This document shows positions 23,596-31,727 of a DNA stretch of 64,000 nucleotides, one piece after another (within the stretch, counting starts at the first letter, position 1; each line of letters opens with the position of its first letter). The translations under genes and the position numbers were made by a program. The stretch is from positions 51,207-115,206 of the forward strand of contig JBDNHK010000089.1 of assembly GCA_041688815.1 (NCBI GenBank). Reading direction: 5' to 3'. The notes under the pieces were generated by a model that saw only the letters and a program-made list of their open reading frames with translations, had not been told where the DNA came from and did not search any database. This DNA is from Rhabdothermincola_A sp041688815. GTDB taxonomy: Bacteria > Actinomycetota > Acidimicrobiia > Acidimicrobiales > Acidimicrobilacustridaceae.

Positions 23596-25164
23596 ATGGA
23601 TTCGGGACTTGCCGCAACGATCGAAGCGGTGAACCCGGCCCCGTGTGCGGCGGTGGTGGCCGAGCTGTTGGTGGCCCGTGATCGGCTCGAGGCCAAGGTG
23701 TGTGAGGCCCTGGTGGGGTTCGTCGCACGGGGTGGCCATCGGGTCGACGGGTGGGGTTCGACGGCGGGCTGGCTGCGGGCCCACGGGGTCGGTGAACGCG
23801 ACGCCCAACGGTTGGCGGTGCGGGTGTCGCGTCTGGCGGCGTGGCCCGAGTTGGCCCGGTTGTGGTTCACCGGGGAACTGTCAGGCGCCCAGATCGACCT
23901 GACCGTCGGGATGATCCCCAAGGGTCTGGTGGAGCTGTTCGCCGACCACGACACCGAGATCTCCCCGCTGCTGGTCGGCCTGTCCGCCGCCGACACCAAA
24001 CGGGCGGTGCAGCACTGGGTGACCCGCGCCGAAGCGGTCGTGGCCGGTGGCGCTGTCGACGCTGATGGGCCCGGGTCGACCGCGCACCTGTCGCGCACCC
24101 TCGACGGACGGGCAATCCTCGACGCCACCCTGGACCCCGACACCGCCGCGGTCACCGAGACCGCCCTGCGCATCGCCGGCGCCGACGATCCTGACCCCGC
24201 GGGCGGATTTCGCACCGCGGCCGAACGGCGCGGTGACGCCCTCGGGCAGGTCATGCGGTTCTTCTGCGACCACGCCGCCACCCCTGGCGACCGCCCCGGC
24301 CGGCAACACCCCCACGTCGCCGTCACCATCGACCCCGCCGACATGATCGCCGGGTCGCTACGGGGCCTCGGGATCCAGACCGCGAAGGACCTGGAACGGC
24401 TACTGGCCGCCCGACCGGTGAGCATCTTCGAAGAGGGGCTGTACCGCGACGCCCTCGCCCACCACCCCGGCACCCCCGTCGACCACGACCACCACCCGCT
24501 GACCGCAGGCAGCCTGGCCCGATTGTTCACCGAAGGCACCCTCCTTCACCGGCTGTTGATCGTCGACGGGCAACTCATCGACCGCGGCCGCACCCTCCGC
24601 CTGGCATCACCCAACCTGCGCGACGCCATGCTCGTACGCGACCGCGGCTGCCGGTTCCCCCACTGCGACGCCCCCACGGCCTGGGTCCACGCCCACCACC
24701 TCACCCACTGGAACCACGGCGGGGAAACCGACCTCGCCAACCTCGCCGGGCTCTGCGCCACCCACCATGGTGTCGTCCACCGCCACGAGTGGGACCTCCA
24801 CCTGCAACCCGACGGCACCCTCGTGTTCACCCGACCCGACGCCACCGTGCTCACCAGCCCACCCCCGAGACACCACCCCCCACCCGTGCCGCCTCTGCAC
24901 CACCCCCACACGCACGGCCTCATCCCCACCTTCCCCCACCACCCGATGGCGGATCCTCACCCTTCGGGCACAGGTACCGACACAGGCACAGACGCGGGAA
25001 CGGAAACGGGCTCTCGGTCCAGCCAGCCCCAGTCCACCGGCATCGAACCGAATGACATCGAGACGGCGCGCCGAGTCCGGACCCGAGCCGTCGACCTCGT
25101 CCGCCGCCACCGCCGCTGTCCGACGCCCGCCCCGGATCTCCTCGAGTGGCTCGAAGCCGGCTGA
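23596..25164 (+). CDS. HNH endonuclease, 13E12/DUF222 family
   Basis: A 522-residue protein. Residues 1 to about 320 form the helical DUF222 (13E12 repeat) domain, with LVARDRLEAKVCEALVGF and the WLRAHGVGERDAQRLA segment. An HNH nuclease domain lies at about 340-400 (RDRGCRFPHCD, VHAHHLTHWNHGGETDL, CATHHGVVHR) with metal-binding Cys pair and His-His-Asn residues. A His/Pro- and Thr/Gly-rich disordered stretch and a short basic helix follow. These multicopy actinobacterial genes are thought to act in DNA damage responses or as mobile homing-like elements. A LexA-like box lies in the promoter. Confidence 0.9.
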   Translation: MDSGLAATIEAVNPAPCAAVVAELLVARDRLEAKVCEALVGFVARGGHRVDGWGSTAGWLRAHGVGERDAQRLAVRVSRLAAWPELARLWFTGELSGAQIDLTVGMIPKGLVELFADHDTEISPLLVGLSAADTKRAVQHWVTRAEAVVAGGAVDADGPGSTAHLSRTLDGRAILDATLDPDTAAVTETALRIAGADDPDPAGGFRTAAERRGDALGQVMRFFCDHAATPGDRPGRQHPHVAVTIDPADMIAGSLRGLGIQTAKDLERLLAARPVSIFEEGLYRDALAHHPGTPVDHDHHPLTAGSLARLFTEGTLLHRLLIVDGQLIDRGRTLRLASPNLRDAMLVRDRGCRFPHCDAPTAWVHAHHLTHWNHGGETDLANLAGLCATHHGVVHRHEWDLHLQPDGTLVFTRPDATVLTSPPPRHHPPPVPPLHHPHTHGLIPTFPHHPMADPHPSGTGTDTGTDAGTETGSRSSQPQSTGIEPNDIETARRVRTRAVDLVRRHRRCPTPAPDLLEWLEAG

Positions 25165-25327
25165 TCGGCCCGGCGGCCACCCCCACCATCGCCCGACCTC
25201 GTCGCTCGGCTGGAAGGAGGCTGACCGTGGACGTGACCGAGGCCGGGCCGCCACGGTTGGCGGTCGGGTGTGAGCAGGCGCCGAGTCGGTTGCGGATCAA
25301 CCCTCGATTGGCTGGCAGGCTGGGGAC

Positions 25328-25786
25328 ATGACCGCGCCCATGTACGTCGTCCTCGATCTCAACGACGCCGACGGGGTCGGGGTGCTCAACGACGTGGTGT
25401 TGGCGCTGCGAGGTCACGTGATGGGCACCGCCATCGCGGCCACGGCCACGGTGGCCGCTCCCGACGGTTGGCACCGTCTCACGATCACCGCCATGCCGGG
25501 CGGTCATGTGGTGCTCGGGGTTCGCTATGCCGGTCTTTCGAAGTCGCGTACCAACAACGTGCACGAGGCCCTCGATCGGCGGGGCTGGGACCTCGACGAG
25601 GACGGTGAGGGCTCGACCCACCGCCATCCCCCGGGCACCGACGCCATGACCGTGGCCTTCGAGGTCGCCACGATGGTGGGCGCGGGCGGCGCCCCGAAGA
25701 AGCCTCGGCGGATCACCGCTGTCGATGCCAGCGGTGATCCCGTGGCTGTGGGCCTCGAGTTGCGCCTCGAGCTCGGCGACGCCTGA
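25328..25786 (+). CDS. Conserved hypothetical protein
   Basis: The 152-residue, probably cytosolic protein begins MTAPMYVVLDLNDADGVGVL. It has an alternating beta-strand/helix pattern with a central RTNNVHEALDRRGWDLDEDGEG, and ends with a beta-strand pair (DPVAVGLELRLEL). No signal peptide, cysteine cluster or catalytic motif is seen, and no family is recognised. It sits alone between the HNH gene and a convergent SnoaL-like gene, 27 bases from the latter's stop. A CAGGCT hexamer ends seven bases before the ATG and may be a weak leaderless-type -10 box. Confidence 0.55.
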   Translation: MTAPMYVVLDLNDADGVGVLNDVVLALRGHVMGTAIAATATVAAPDGWHRLTITAMPGGHVVLGVRYAGLSKSRTNNVHEALDRRGWDLDEDGEGSTHRHPPGTDAMTVAFEVATMVGAGGAPKKPRRITAVDASGDPVAVGLELRLELGDA

Positions 25787-25813
25787 GCGGCGGCGAGGGG
25801 CCTGGACCCCGGT

Positions 25814-26311
25814 TCAGAGCTGGTCGAGCGGGAAGATCGGGAGCGGGAACACGTCCTGGTCGACGTCGGAGCCCGGTTCGGCGGTGCGCGAGAAGCTGCC
25901 GTAGCGGCGACGGGCGATCCACCAGCGTTGGTCGGCGTCGCGTTCGAAGTGGTCGTGGTACACGCCGTAGGCGTCGGTCCGCCGGCCGTCGTCGACGTTC
26001 TGGCGCAGTTCCTGCATGTACAGGCGGGCCCCTGCCGTGCCGGCGGCCACGTCGACCCGCACGACGCTGTTGAGGATCACGAACTCGAAGAACGAGAAGC
26101 GTCGCAGTTCGGTGCCGATGAACTCGCCGATGGCGGCGGGTCCGTCGAAGCGCATGGTGCGATCGCCCAGATCGAGGTCGAGGGTGCACGTGGGCCGCAT
26201 GACGTTGTGCAGTTCGGCCCACTCACGTCGAGTCACGATGTCGGCGTAGGCGTGGTGCAGGCGTCGCACCGCCAGCTCGTCGAGTGCCTCCGCCAGCCGG
26301 TCGTCGTTCAT
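25814..26311 (-). CDS. SnoaL-like (NTF2 superfamily) protein
   Basis: A 165-residue protein with the NTF2-like cone fold pattern: an N-terminal helix pair (LAVRRLHHAYADIVTRREWAELHNVM), then strands (CTLDLDLGDRTMRFDG, GIEF-like), and WWIARRRYGSF near the end. In the family, polar residues inside the cone (here Y/D of YADIV and H/D of YGVYHDHF) can bind or isomerise small hydrophobic ligands. A steroid- or polyketide-type substrate is possible, in line with other catabolic genes around. ATG 26311 has the ribosome site AGAGGGGA upstream. It is divergent from the DUF1214-like gene at 26433. Confidence 0.75.
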   Translation of the reverse strand: MNDDRLAEALDELAVRRLHHAYADIVTRREWAELHNVMRPTCTLDLDLGDRTMRFDGPAAIGEFIGTELRRFSFFEFVILNSVVRVDVAAGTAGARLYMQELRQNVDDGRRTDAYGVYHDHFERDADQRWWIARRRYGSFSRTAEPGSDVDQDVFPLPIFPLDQL

Positions 26312-26432
26312 CGGTGTGATCCCCTCTTGCCAGGCCCAGTGCCTGTCGGCGACGGTAGTCCCGAGGGCGTCAGCACCGCGCCCGAGGATCCGCGAGGATG
26401 ACCCGACCACGAACCGATCCCTGGGGGGACTG

Positions 26433-27542
26433 ATGACCGAGTTGCACTCGCGCGCCGCGTTCGACGAACTGCTCGAGACGCTGCGGGCCGCCGCCGACAC
26501 GTGGGTGGTGCCCGGCCCGGCCATGGATGACGCCGACGTGGCCGAGGGCTTCCGCAACCTCACCCACATCCTGCAGAGCGGTCTGTACTCCCACCAGGAG
26601 TTCGACCCCGACCGACCGGTCTTTCACCGCATCGTGTCTCCCACCCGCAGTTTCACCGGCGACAACAGCGACGCCGTGTACTACGAGACCCCTGTCGCCC
26701 CGGGCCGCACCTACATCGTGCGGGGCAACCTGGCTGGCGCGGTGTACACGTCGTTCACGATGGAAGCGGGCGCCGCCGACGGGGCCTACGCCACCCACAA
26801 CTCCGGTGTGCTGAACGACGACCAGATCGACATCGACCCCGACGGCAACTACGAGATCCGCCTCGGTGGCGAGCCGGCCGAGCGCAACTGGATGGACATC
26901 GGGGAGAACGGCGGTCGCATCACCACCCGTCACTACTTCGAGTGGCCCCATTCGGCCTCCGCGTCGCAGACCCTGCACGTGCCCATCAGCATCGAGGTCC
27001 TCGACCCGCCGCTTGCGCCGCCCCGGTGGAACGACGAGCGGGTGGCAGCGGCCATTCGTCGGGTCAACCGCCACGTCTACGACAAGACCGTCGGTCAGCC
27101 GCCCCGCGACGACGTGGGCTCCATCCCGTTCGTGTCCACCGTGCCCAACCAGTTCCCCACGCCGCAGACCCCCGGCGACATGGCCTTCGCCGCTGCGGAC
27201 GCCGCGTACTCGATGGCGCCTTATCTGATCGGCCTCGACGAAGCCCTGGTGATCACCGGTCGCTGGCCCGAGTGCCGCTTCGCCAACGTGTGCCTCTGGA
27301 ACCGGTGGAGCCAGATGTACGACTACGTGAACCGCCCGGTGAGCCTGAACCGTTCCAACACCACCCTCGAGTCCGACGGCGGCTTCCGGATGATCCTGGC
27401 CCACACCGATCCGGGCCTCCCCAACTGGATCGACACCGAGGGGCGTGCCCTGGGCACGGTCTTCTGGCGCTTCTTCCTGCCCGAGGGCCCCATCGAGACC
27501 CCGGTGGCCGAGGTCGTGAAGTTCGTCGATCTGAAAGCCTGA
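26433..27542 (+). CDS. DUF1214-like protein, paralogue A
   Basis: The 369-residue soluble protein contains the DUF1214-type features near its C-terminus (ARWLL/AYSMAPYLIGLDEALVITG, then FANVCLWNRWSQMYDYVN, VSLNRSNTTLESDGGFRMIL, and HTDPGLPNWIDTEG). The first half has SPTRSFTGDNSDAVYYETPV and a beta-rich body. DUF1214/DUF1254 proteins are of unknown biochemical role. The convergent neighbour is a clear paralogue with matching motifs (LGDNPDTVYYGTVV, HHDPGVANWLDTRG). ATG 26433 has GGGGGGAC upstream. The two stop codons directly abut (TGA then TCA at 27540-27545). Confidence 0.75.
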   Translation: MTELHSRAAFDELLETLRAAADTWVVPGPAMDDADVAEGFRNLTHILQSGLYSHQEFDPDRPVFHRIVSPTRSFTGDNSDAVYYETPVAPGRTYIVRGNLAGAVYTSFTMEAGAADGAYATHNSGVLNDDQIDIDPDGNYEIRLGGEPAERNWMDIGENGGRITTRHYFEWPHSASASQTLHVPISIEVLDPPLAPPRWNDERVAAAIRRVNRHVYDKTVGQPPRDDVGSIPFVSTVPNQFPTPQTPGDMAFAAADAAYSMAPYLIGLDEALVITGRWPECRFANVCLWNRWSQMYDYVNRPVSLNRSNTTLESDGGFRMILAHTDPGLPNWIDTEGRALGTVFWRFFLPEGPIETPVAEVVKFVDLKA

Positions 27543-28685
27543 TCAGCTCCCCACGTCGTCGAACGCCACGAGTTCGGTGGTGAGATCGGCGATCGGTTCC
27601 TCGGGCAACAGGAACCGCCAGAACATGGTGCCGTGGGGGAGACCCCGGGTGTCGAGCCAGTTGGCCACCCCGGGATCGTGGTGAGCGAGCACCATGCGGA
27701 ACGACCCGTCGGGCTCGTAGGTGGTCTGCACCCGGTTGAGCGAGACCCGACGCCGGTCGTAGGGGAGCGTCTGCATGTGGTTGTTGAACAGCACGATGTT
27801 GGCGAACCGGCAGCGCGGAAACCGCCCCCGGATGACCAGCGCCTCGTCGGGTTCAAGGAGCCAGCGGGCGCTGCGGTACACGTTGTCGGTCGCGGCGTAC
27901 CCGATGCCGAGGTTGCCGTCGTGGGCGGGGGGGTTGGTGAACACGTTGGGTTCGGCCGACACCCAGGGGATGGCGCCAGGGGGCAGCGGATTGTGACCCC
28001 AGTCGACGGTGACCGAGCGCAGGAAGGTGATGGCCCGGCGGATGTTGGCCGCGGTGGCGTCGTCGTCGGGCACCGCGGGAGGGCCGGGGTCGTCGATGGG
28101 CACGATCGACAGGGGAACATGCAGCGAGGGGTCGAGCGCCGCACAGCGTTTCCACTCGAAGTAGTGACGGGTGGTGATGGAGCCGGCCTCGGCGTCGAGG
28201 CGCAGCCAGTTGCGACCGTCGCCCGGGTCGTCGGGGCTCACCACGAGCTCGTAGTTGCCGGCGGCGTCGACCTCGAACTCGTCGTCGTTGAGCGTGTGGC
28301 CCAGGCGCTGCGACATGTGGCCGCCGGCGGTGCCCAGTTCGACGGTGAACGACGTGTAGCCGGCGTCGGCGATGTTCCCCCGCAGACGGTACGACCGGGT
28401 GGGGTCGACGACGGTGCCGTAGTAGACGGTGTCGGGGTTGTCGCCGAGCAGCTTCTTGGTGGGCGTGAACCAGCGGTTGAACCGCGGTCGTGCCGGGTCG
28501 GCCTCGAGCCAGAACTGCAGGGCGTGGTGCAGGGAGTGCAGGGTGAACTCCCGGTATGACGCCCGGTCCTGCTCACCGGCGAACTTCCAACGCGGATGCT
28601 CGGAGTCAGTGTTGATGGCCGTGATCAGCTCGGCCAGCTCCTCCATCGCCGCCGCTGACGCGTCGCCTGTCTCCTGCATTCCCAT
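27543..28685 (-). CDS. DUF1214-like protein, paralogue B
   Basis: The 380-residue paralogue of the gene at 26433 is arranged tail to tail with it. Shared landmarks in order are FTPTKKLLGDNPDTVYYG, YRLRGNIADAGYTSFTVELG, TTRHYFEW, EALVIRGRFPRCRFANIVLFN, VSLNRVQTTYEPDGSFRMVL and HDPGVANWLDTRG. The protein starts MGMQETGDASAAAMEELAEL and has no signal peptide. Its promoter region (28686-28792) is shared with mftD, which is divergent, so it could be co-regulated with mycofactocin synthesis. Enzymatic role unknown. Confidence 0.75.
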   Translation of the reverse strand: MGMQETGDASAAAMEELAELITAINTDSEHPRWKFAGEQDRASYREFTLHSLHHALQFWLEADPARPRFNRWFTPTKKLLGDNPDTVYYGTVVDPTRSYRLRGNIADAGYTSFTVELGTAGGHMSQRLGHTLNDDEFEVDAAGNYELVVSPDDPGDGRNWLRLDAEAGSITTRHYFEWKRCAALDPSLHVPLSIVPIDDPGPPAVPDDDATAANIRRAITFLRSVTVDWGHNPLPPGAIPWVSAEPNVFTNPPAHDGNLGIGYAATDNVYRSARWLLEPDEALVIRGRFPRCRFANIVLFNNHMQTLPYDRRRVSLNRVQTTYEPDGSFRMVLAHHDPGVANWLDTRGLPHGTMFWRFLLPEEPIADLTTELVAFDDVGS

Positions 28686-28792
28686 TCGACCCCCCGGTCG
28701 TCGTCGTTCACCTGGCAGCATCGCAGATGCCCCTGCCTTTGGGGCCGTGGGGGGGCCGGCAGTAGAGTTCTGCCTTCTGAGGAGGGTGTTCG

Positions 28793-29968
28793 ATGGCTGG
28801 TGTGTGGTTCGAAACGGTGGCGGTGGCCCAGAAGCGGGCCAAGCGTCGAGTTCCGTCGTCGGTCTACAACGCCATCATCGGCGGGGCCGAGAAAGGCCTG
28901 TCGCTCCACTCGAACCAGTCCGTGTTCGACCAGCTCGGGTTCGCGCCCCACGTGGCCGGTCTGCACGCCGAACGGTCCATGGAGACCCGGGTGATGGGGC
29001 TCGCGCTGTCGATGCCGCTGATCGTGTCGCCCACGGGGGTGCAGGCCGTGCACCCCGACGGCGAGCTCGCCGTGGCCCGCGCCGCCACCAACCGGGGCAT
29101 CCCCATGGGGCTCAGCTCGTTCGGCAGCAAGTCGATCGAGGAGGTCTGCGAGGCCAACGCCCAGACCCTCTTCCAGATGTACTGGTCCGGTGGCCGTGAC
29201 GTCATGGTGCAGCGCCTCGAGCGGGCCAAGGCGGCCGGGGCCAAGGGCATCATCCTCACCCTCGACTGGACCTTCTCGAACGGGCGCGACTGGGGCAGCC
29301 CGTTCATTCCCGAGAAGATCGACCTGAAGAGCGCCATCAAGCTGGCTCCCCAGGCGCTGTCCCGTCCGGCCTGGTTCGCCAGTTACCTGCGCCAGGGGTT
29401 CATCCCCGACCTCAGCACCCCCAACATGGCCGCCCCCGGCGAGAAGCCGCCCACGTTCTTCGGCGCTTACTACGAGTGGATGCAGATGCCCCCGCCGAGC
29501 TGGGACGACATCGCCTGGTTGCGGGCCCAGTGGGAGGGGCCGTTCATGGTCAAGGGCGTGTGTCGGGTCGACGACGCCAAGCGGGTCCGTGACGCCGGGT
29601 GCAGTGCCCTTTCGGTGTCGAATCACGGTGGCAACAACCTCGACGGCACCCCCTCGCCCATCCGGGTGCTCCCGTCGATCGTCGACGCCGTCGGCGACGA
29701 GATCGAGGTCGTGCTCGACGGTGGCGTGCGCCGGGGGTCCGACGTGGTGAAGGCCGTGGCTTTCGGGGCCAAGGCCGTGATGATCGGTCGGGCCTACCTG
29801 TGGGGCCTGGCCGCCAACGGTCAGGCCGGCGTGGAGAACGTGTTCGACATCTTCCGCGGCGGCATCGACGCCTGCCTGCTCGGCCTGGGCAAGGCCAGCA
29901 TCGGGGAGCTGTCGGCCGACGACATCGTCGTGCCCAAGGACTTCTTCCTCACCCTCGGCGACAAGTAG
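28793..29968 (+). CDS. mftD: Pre-mycofactocin synthase MftD (FMN-dependent alpha-hydroxyacid dehydrogenase family)
   Basis: The 391-residue TIM-barrel flavoprotein resembles lactate/glycolate oxidases. The FMN and substrate loop is VSNHGGNNLDGTPSPI with the catalytic His, followed by VVLDGGVRRGSDVVKAVAFGAKAVMIGR (FMN phosphate). MftD oxidatively deaminates AHDP to the alpha-keto-amide pre-mycofactocin, which carries the redox activity. The family variant SNHGGNNLDGTPSPI and closeness to mftABC favour MftD over lactate dehydrogenase. The ATG at 28793 is preceded by GAGGAGGG. It is on the plus strand, convergent with mftC (45-base gap), unlike the collinear mycobacterial order. Confidence 0.93.
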   Translation: MAGVWFETVAVAQKRAKRRVPSSVYNAIIGGAEKGLSLHSNQSVFDQLGFAPHVAGLHAERSMETRVMGLALSMPLIVSPTGVQAVHPDGELAVARAATNRGIPMGLSSFGSKSIEEVCEANAQTLFQMYWSGGRDVMVQRLERAKAAGAKGIILTLDWTFSNGRDWGSPFIPEKIDLKSAIKLAPQALSRPAWFASYLRQGFIPDLSTPNMAAPGEKPPTFFGAYYEWMQMPPPSWDDIAWLRAQWEGPFMVKGVCRVDDAKRVRDAGCSALSVSNHGGNNLDGTPSPIRVLPSIVDAVGDEIEVVLDGGVRRGSDVVKAVAFGAKAVMIGRAYLWGLAANGQAGVENVFDIFRGGIDACLLGLGKASIGELSADDIVVPKDFFLTLGDK

Positions 29969-30013
29969 CAGCGTCGGGGCCCCAAGAGCGTGGGCGCGTC
30001 GGCGCGTAGCCGG

Positions 30014-31147
30014 CTACAGGGCGGTGACGGGAATCCGGCGGCGGCCCACGCCGAGGGGCTTGGAGTGGTCGGCGGTCATCGAGGGACGCACGGCCCCACC
30101 GTTGGCGGCCAGGGCAGCCAGTGCGTCCTCGCCGTGGCCGAACACGCACTCGGGGTCGGGGGCGTCGAGGGGCAGGCCGGTGAAGAACTTGGCGGCCATG
30201 CAGCCGCCGCCGCAGACGTCGTAGCTGCCGCACGAGCCGCAGGCCCCGGGCGACGACGGCTCGCGCAGCGAGGTGAACAGGTCGCTCGACTGCCACACGG
30301 CGGCGAACCCGCCCTCACCGCGGATGGTGCCGGCCTTGAACTCGTCGTGGAGCACGAACGGGCAGGCGTACACGTCGCCCACCGGGTCGATGAGGCAGAC
30401 CACCCGGCCGGCGCCGCACAGGTTGAGCCCGGGAAGGGGTTCGCCCAGCGCCGAGAGATGGAAGAACGAGTCACCGGTGAGCACGTGGGGCCGGGCCAGC
30501 AGCCAATGGTAGAGATCGACCTGTTGCTGTGACGTGGGGTGCAGGTCGTGCCACGTGTCGATGCCCCGGCCCGACGGGCGGAAGCGGGTGAGGCGCAGCT
30601 CGGCGCCGTACTCGGCGGCGAGGGCTTCGTAGGCATCGACCTGCCCGACGTTCTCCCGGGTCATCACCACGCTGAGCTTGAACGACCCGAAGTCGGCGTC
30701 ACGGAGATGGTCCATGGCCCGGCGCACCCGGGCGTGGGTGCCCTCACCTCGGATGGCGTCGTTGGTCGCCTCGTCGATGCCGTCGAGGGAGATCTGGACG
30801 TCGACGTAGTCCAGGGCGGCCAGCCGTCGGGCGTTCTCGGCGTTGATGCGTCCGCCGTTGGTGGAGAACTTCACGCCCACGCCCCGGCTCACGCAGTACT
30901 CGATGATCTCGAAGAAGTCGGGTCGCAGCATGGGCTCGCCGCCGCCGATGTTCACGTAGAAGACCTGCATGGCGGCGAGCTGGTCGACGACGTCCTTCAT
31001 CTCCGGCGTGGTCAGCTCGTGGGGGTCGCGGCGCCCGGAGCTCGACAGGCAGTGCACGCACTGCAGGTCGCAGGCGTAGGTCCACTCCCAGGTGAGGCAG
31101 ATCGGCGCGTTGAGCCCGAGGGTCAACTGGTCGGTGAGCTGAGTCAT
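30014..31147 (-). CDS. mftC: Mycofactocin radical SAM maturase MftC
   Basis: A 377-residue radical SAM enzyme. C26, C30 and C33 (CDLQCVHC) bind the SAM-reducing [4Fe-4S] cluster, and GGGEPM follows. A C-terminal SPASM domain carries further cysteines: LNLCGAGRVVC, DVYACPF, GACGSCGSYDVCGGGC. MftC decarboxylates the C-terminal tyrosine of MftA and forms a carbon-carbon bond between the last Val and Tyr. The start ATG overlaps the mftB stop by four bases, so the two are translationally coupled. The C-terminal extension after the SPASM region ends RRRIPVTAL. Confidence 0.96.
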   Translation of the reverse strand: MTQLTDQLTLGLNAPICLTWEWTYACDLQCVHCLSSSGRRDPHELTTPEMKDVVDQLAAMQVFYVNIGGGEPMLRPDFFEIIEYCVSRGVGVKFSTNGGRINAENARRLAALDYVDVQISLDGIDEATNDAIRGEGTHARVRRAMDHLRDADFGSFKLSVVMTRENVGQVDAYEALAAEYGAELRLTRFRPSGRGIDTWHDLHPTSQQQVDLYHWLLARPHVLTGDSFFHLSALGEPLPGLNLCGAGRVVCLIDPVGDVYACPFVLHDEFKAGTIRGEGGFAAVWQSSDLFTSLREPSSPGACGSCGSYDVCGGGCMAAKFFTGLPLDAPDPECVFGHGEDALAALAANGGAVRPSMTADHSKPLGVGRRRIPVTAL

Positions 31148-31434
31148 GGGGTGTCTTTCGGGACGAGGAACTCGCCGGCGACGAGCGAGGTCAGGGCTTT
31201 CTCGAACGAGGGCCAGCGTCGCGCGTCGACTCCGGAGCCGTCGAAGGCGGCCCGGGCGCTCGGGGCGTCGGCCAGGCTCTCGACGACGGCGACGAGGTCG
31301 GGGGAGCGCAGGAACGTGAGCCGCCGGTTGCCGTAGTGATAGGCGAGGGCGCCGAATGGTTCAGGGCGCAGGGCGACTCGGTCATGGAGACGCCAGGCCC
31401 GGTCGGCGTCGAAGGCGATGGTCGCGGTGCTCAT
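31144..31434 (-). CDS. mftB: Mycofactocin peptide-binding chaperone MftB
   Basis: The 96-residue protein has an RRE (PqqD-like) winged-helix pattern: RVALRPEPFGALAYHYGNRRLTFL beta-hairpins, then the helix SPDLVAVVESLADAPSARA and a C-terminal helix FEKALTSLVAGEFLVP. MftB binds the MftA leader and presents it to MftC. Its start ATG at 31434 lies 52 bases after the mftA stop; its stop overlaps the mftC start by four bases. Confidence 0.95.
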   Translation of the reverse strand: MSTATIAFDADRAWRLHDRVALRPEPFGALAYHYGNRRLTFLRSPDLVAVVESLADAPSARAAFDGSGVDARRWPSFEKALTSLVAGEFLVPKDTP

Positions 31435-31486
31435 GGCGAAGCCCTCACCGGTAGCGGGGACGCGACCGGTGAACAGCGAGGCGGGC

Positions 31487-31615
31487 TCAGTAGACGCCGC
31501 ACATGCCGTCGATCGAGATTTCCTCGACGAGCAGTTCTTCGTCGGCGAGCTCGGCATCGGCGTCGAGGACCGGTTCGGTCTCGGGGGCCTCGTTGCGGTC
31601 GAGGATCTGCTCCAT
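31487..31615 (-). CDS. mftA: Mycofactocin precursor peptide MftA
   Basis: A 42-residue acidic peptide. The leader starts MEQILDRNEAPETEP and is rich in Glu/Asp. The conserved core at the end is ISIDGMCGVY, whose final Val-Tyr is converted to the mycofactocin cofactor. The conserved IDGMCGVY ending leaves little doubt. The ATG at 31615 has GAGAGGGA upstream. It is the first gene of mftA-mftB-mftC on the minus strand. It is easily missed because of its small size. Confidence 0.97.
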   Translation of the reverse strand: MEQILDRNEAPETEPVLDADAELADEELLVEEISIDGMCGVY

Positions 31616-31727
31616 GGTGTCCCTCTCGTGAGCGGTGGGGGCGTTGGGCCACCCTACCGGTGGCCGTCGGCCCGCTCGTCGACCCCGGGGACCGAGGGGT
31701 CGTCGGTCTCGACCGGTGGCGAGAGCG

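Noticed and set aside
28793..29968. L-lactate dehydrogenase (LldD) instead of MftD
   Set aside because: The gene lies beside mftABC and has the SNHGGNNLDGTPSPI variant typical of MftD; no lactate-use genes are nearby.
31641..31670. Stem-loop GGCCACC/GGTGGCC upstream of mftA
   Set aside because: Seven-base stem without a T run; could be a weak terminator of dedA or part of a leader, but the evidence is too thin to annotate.
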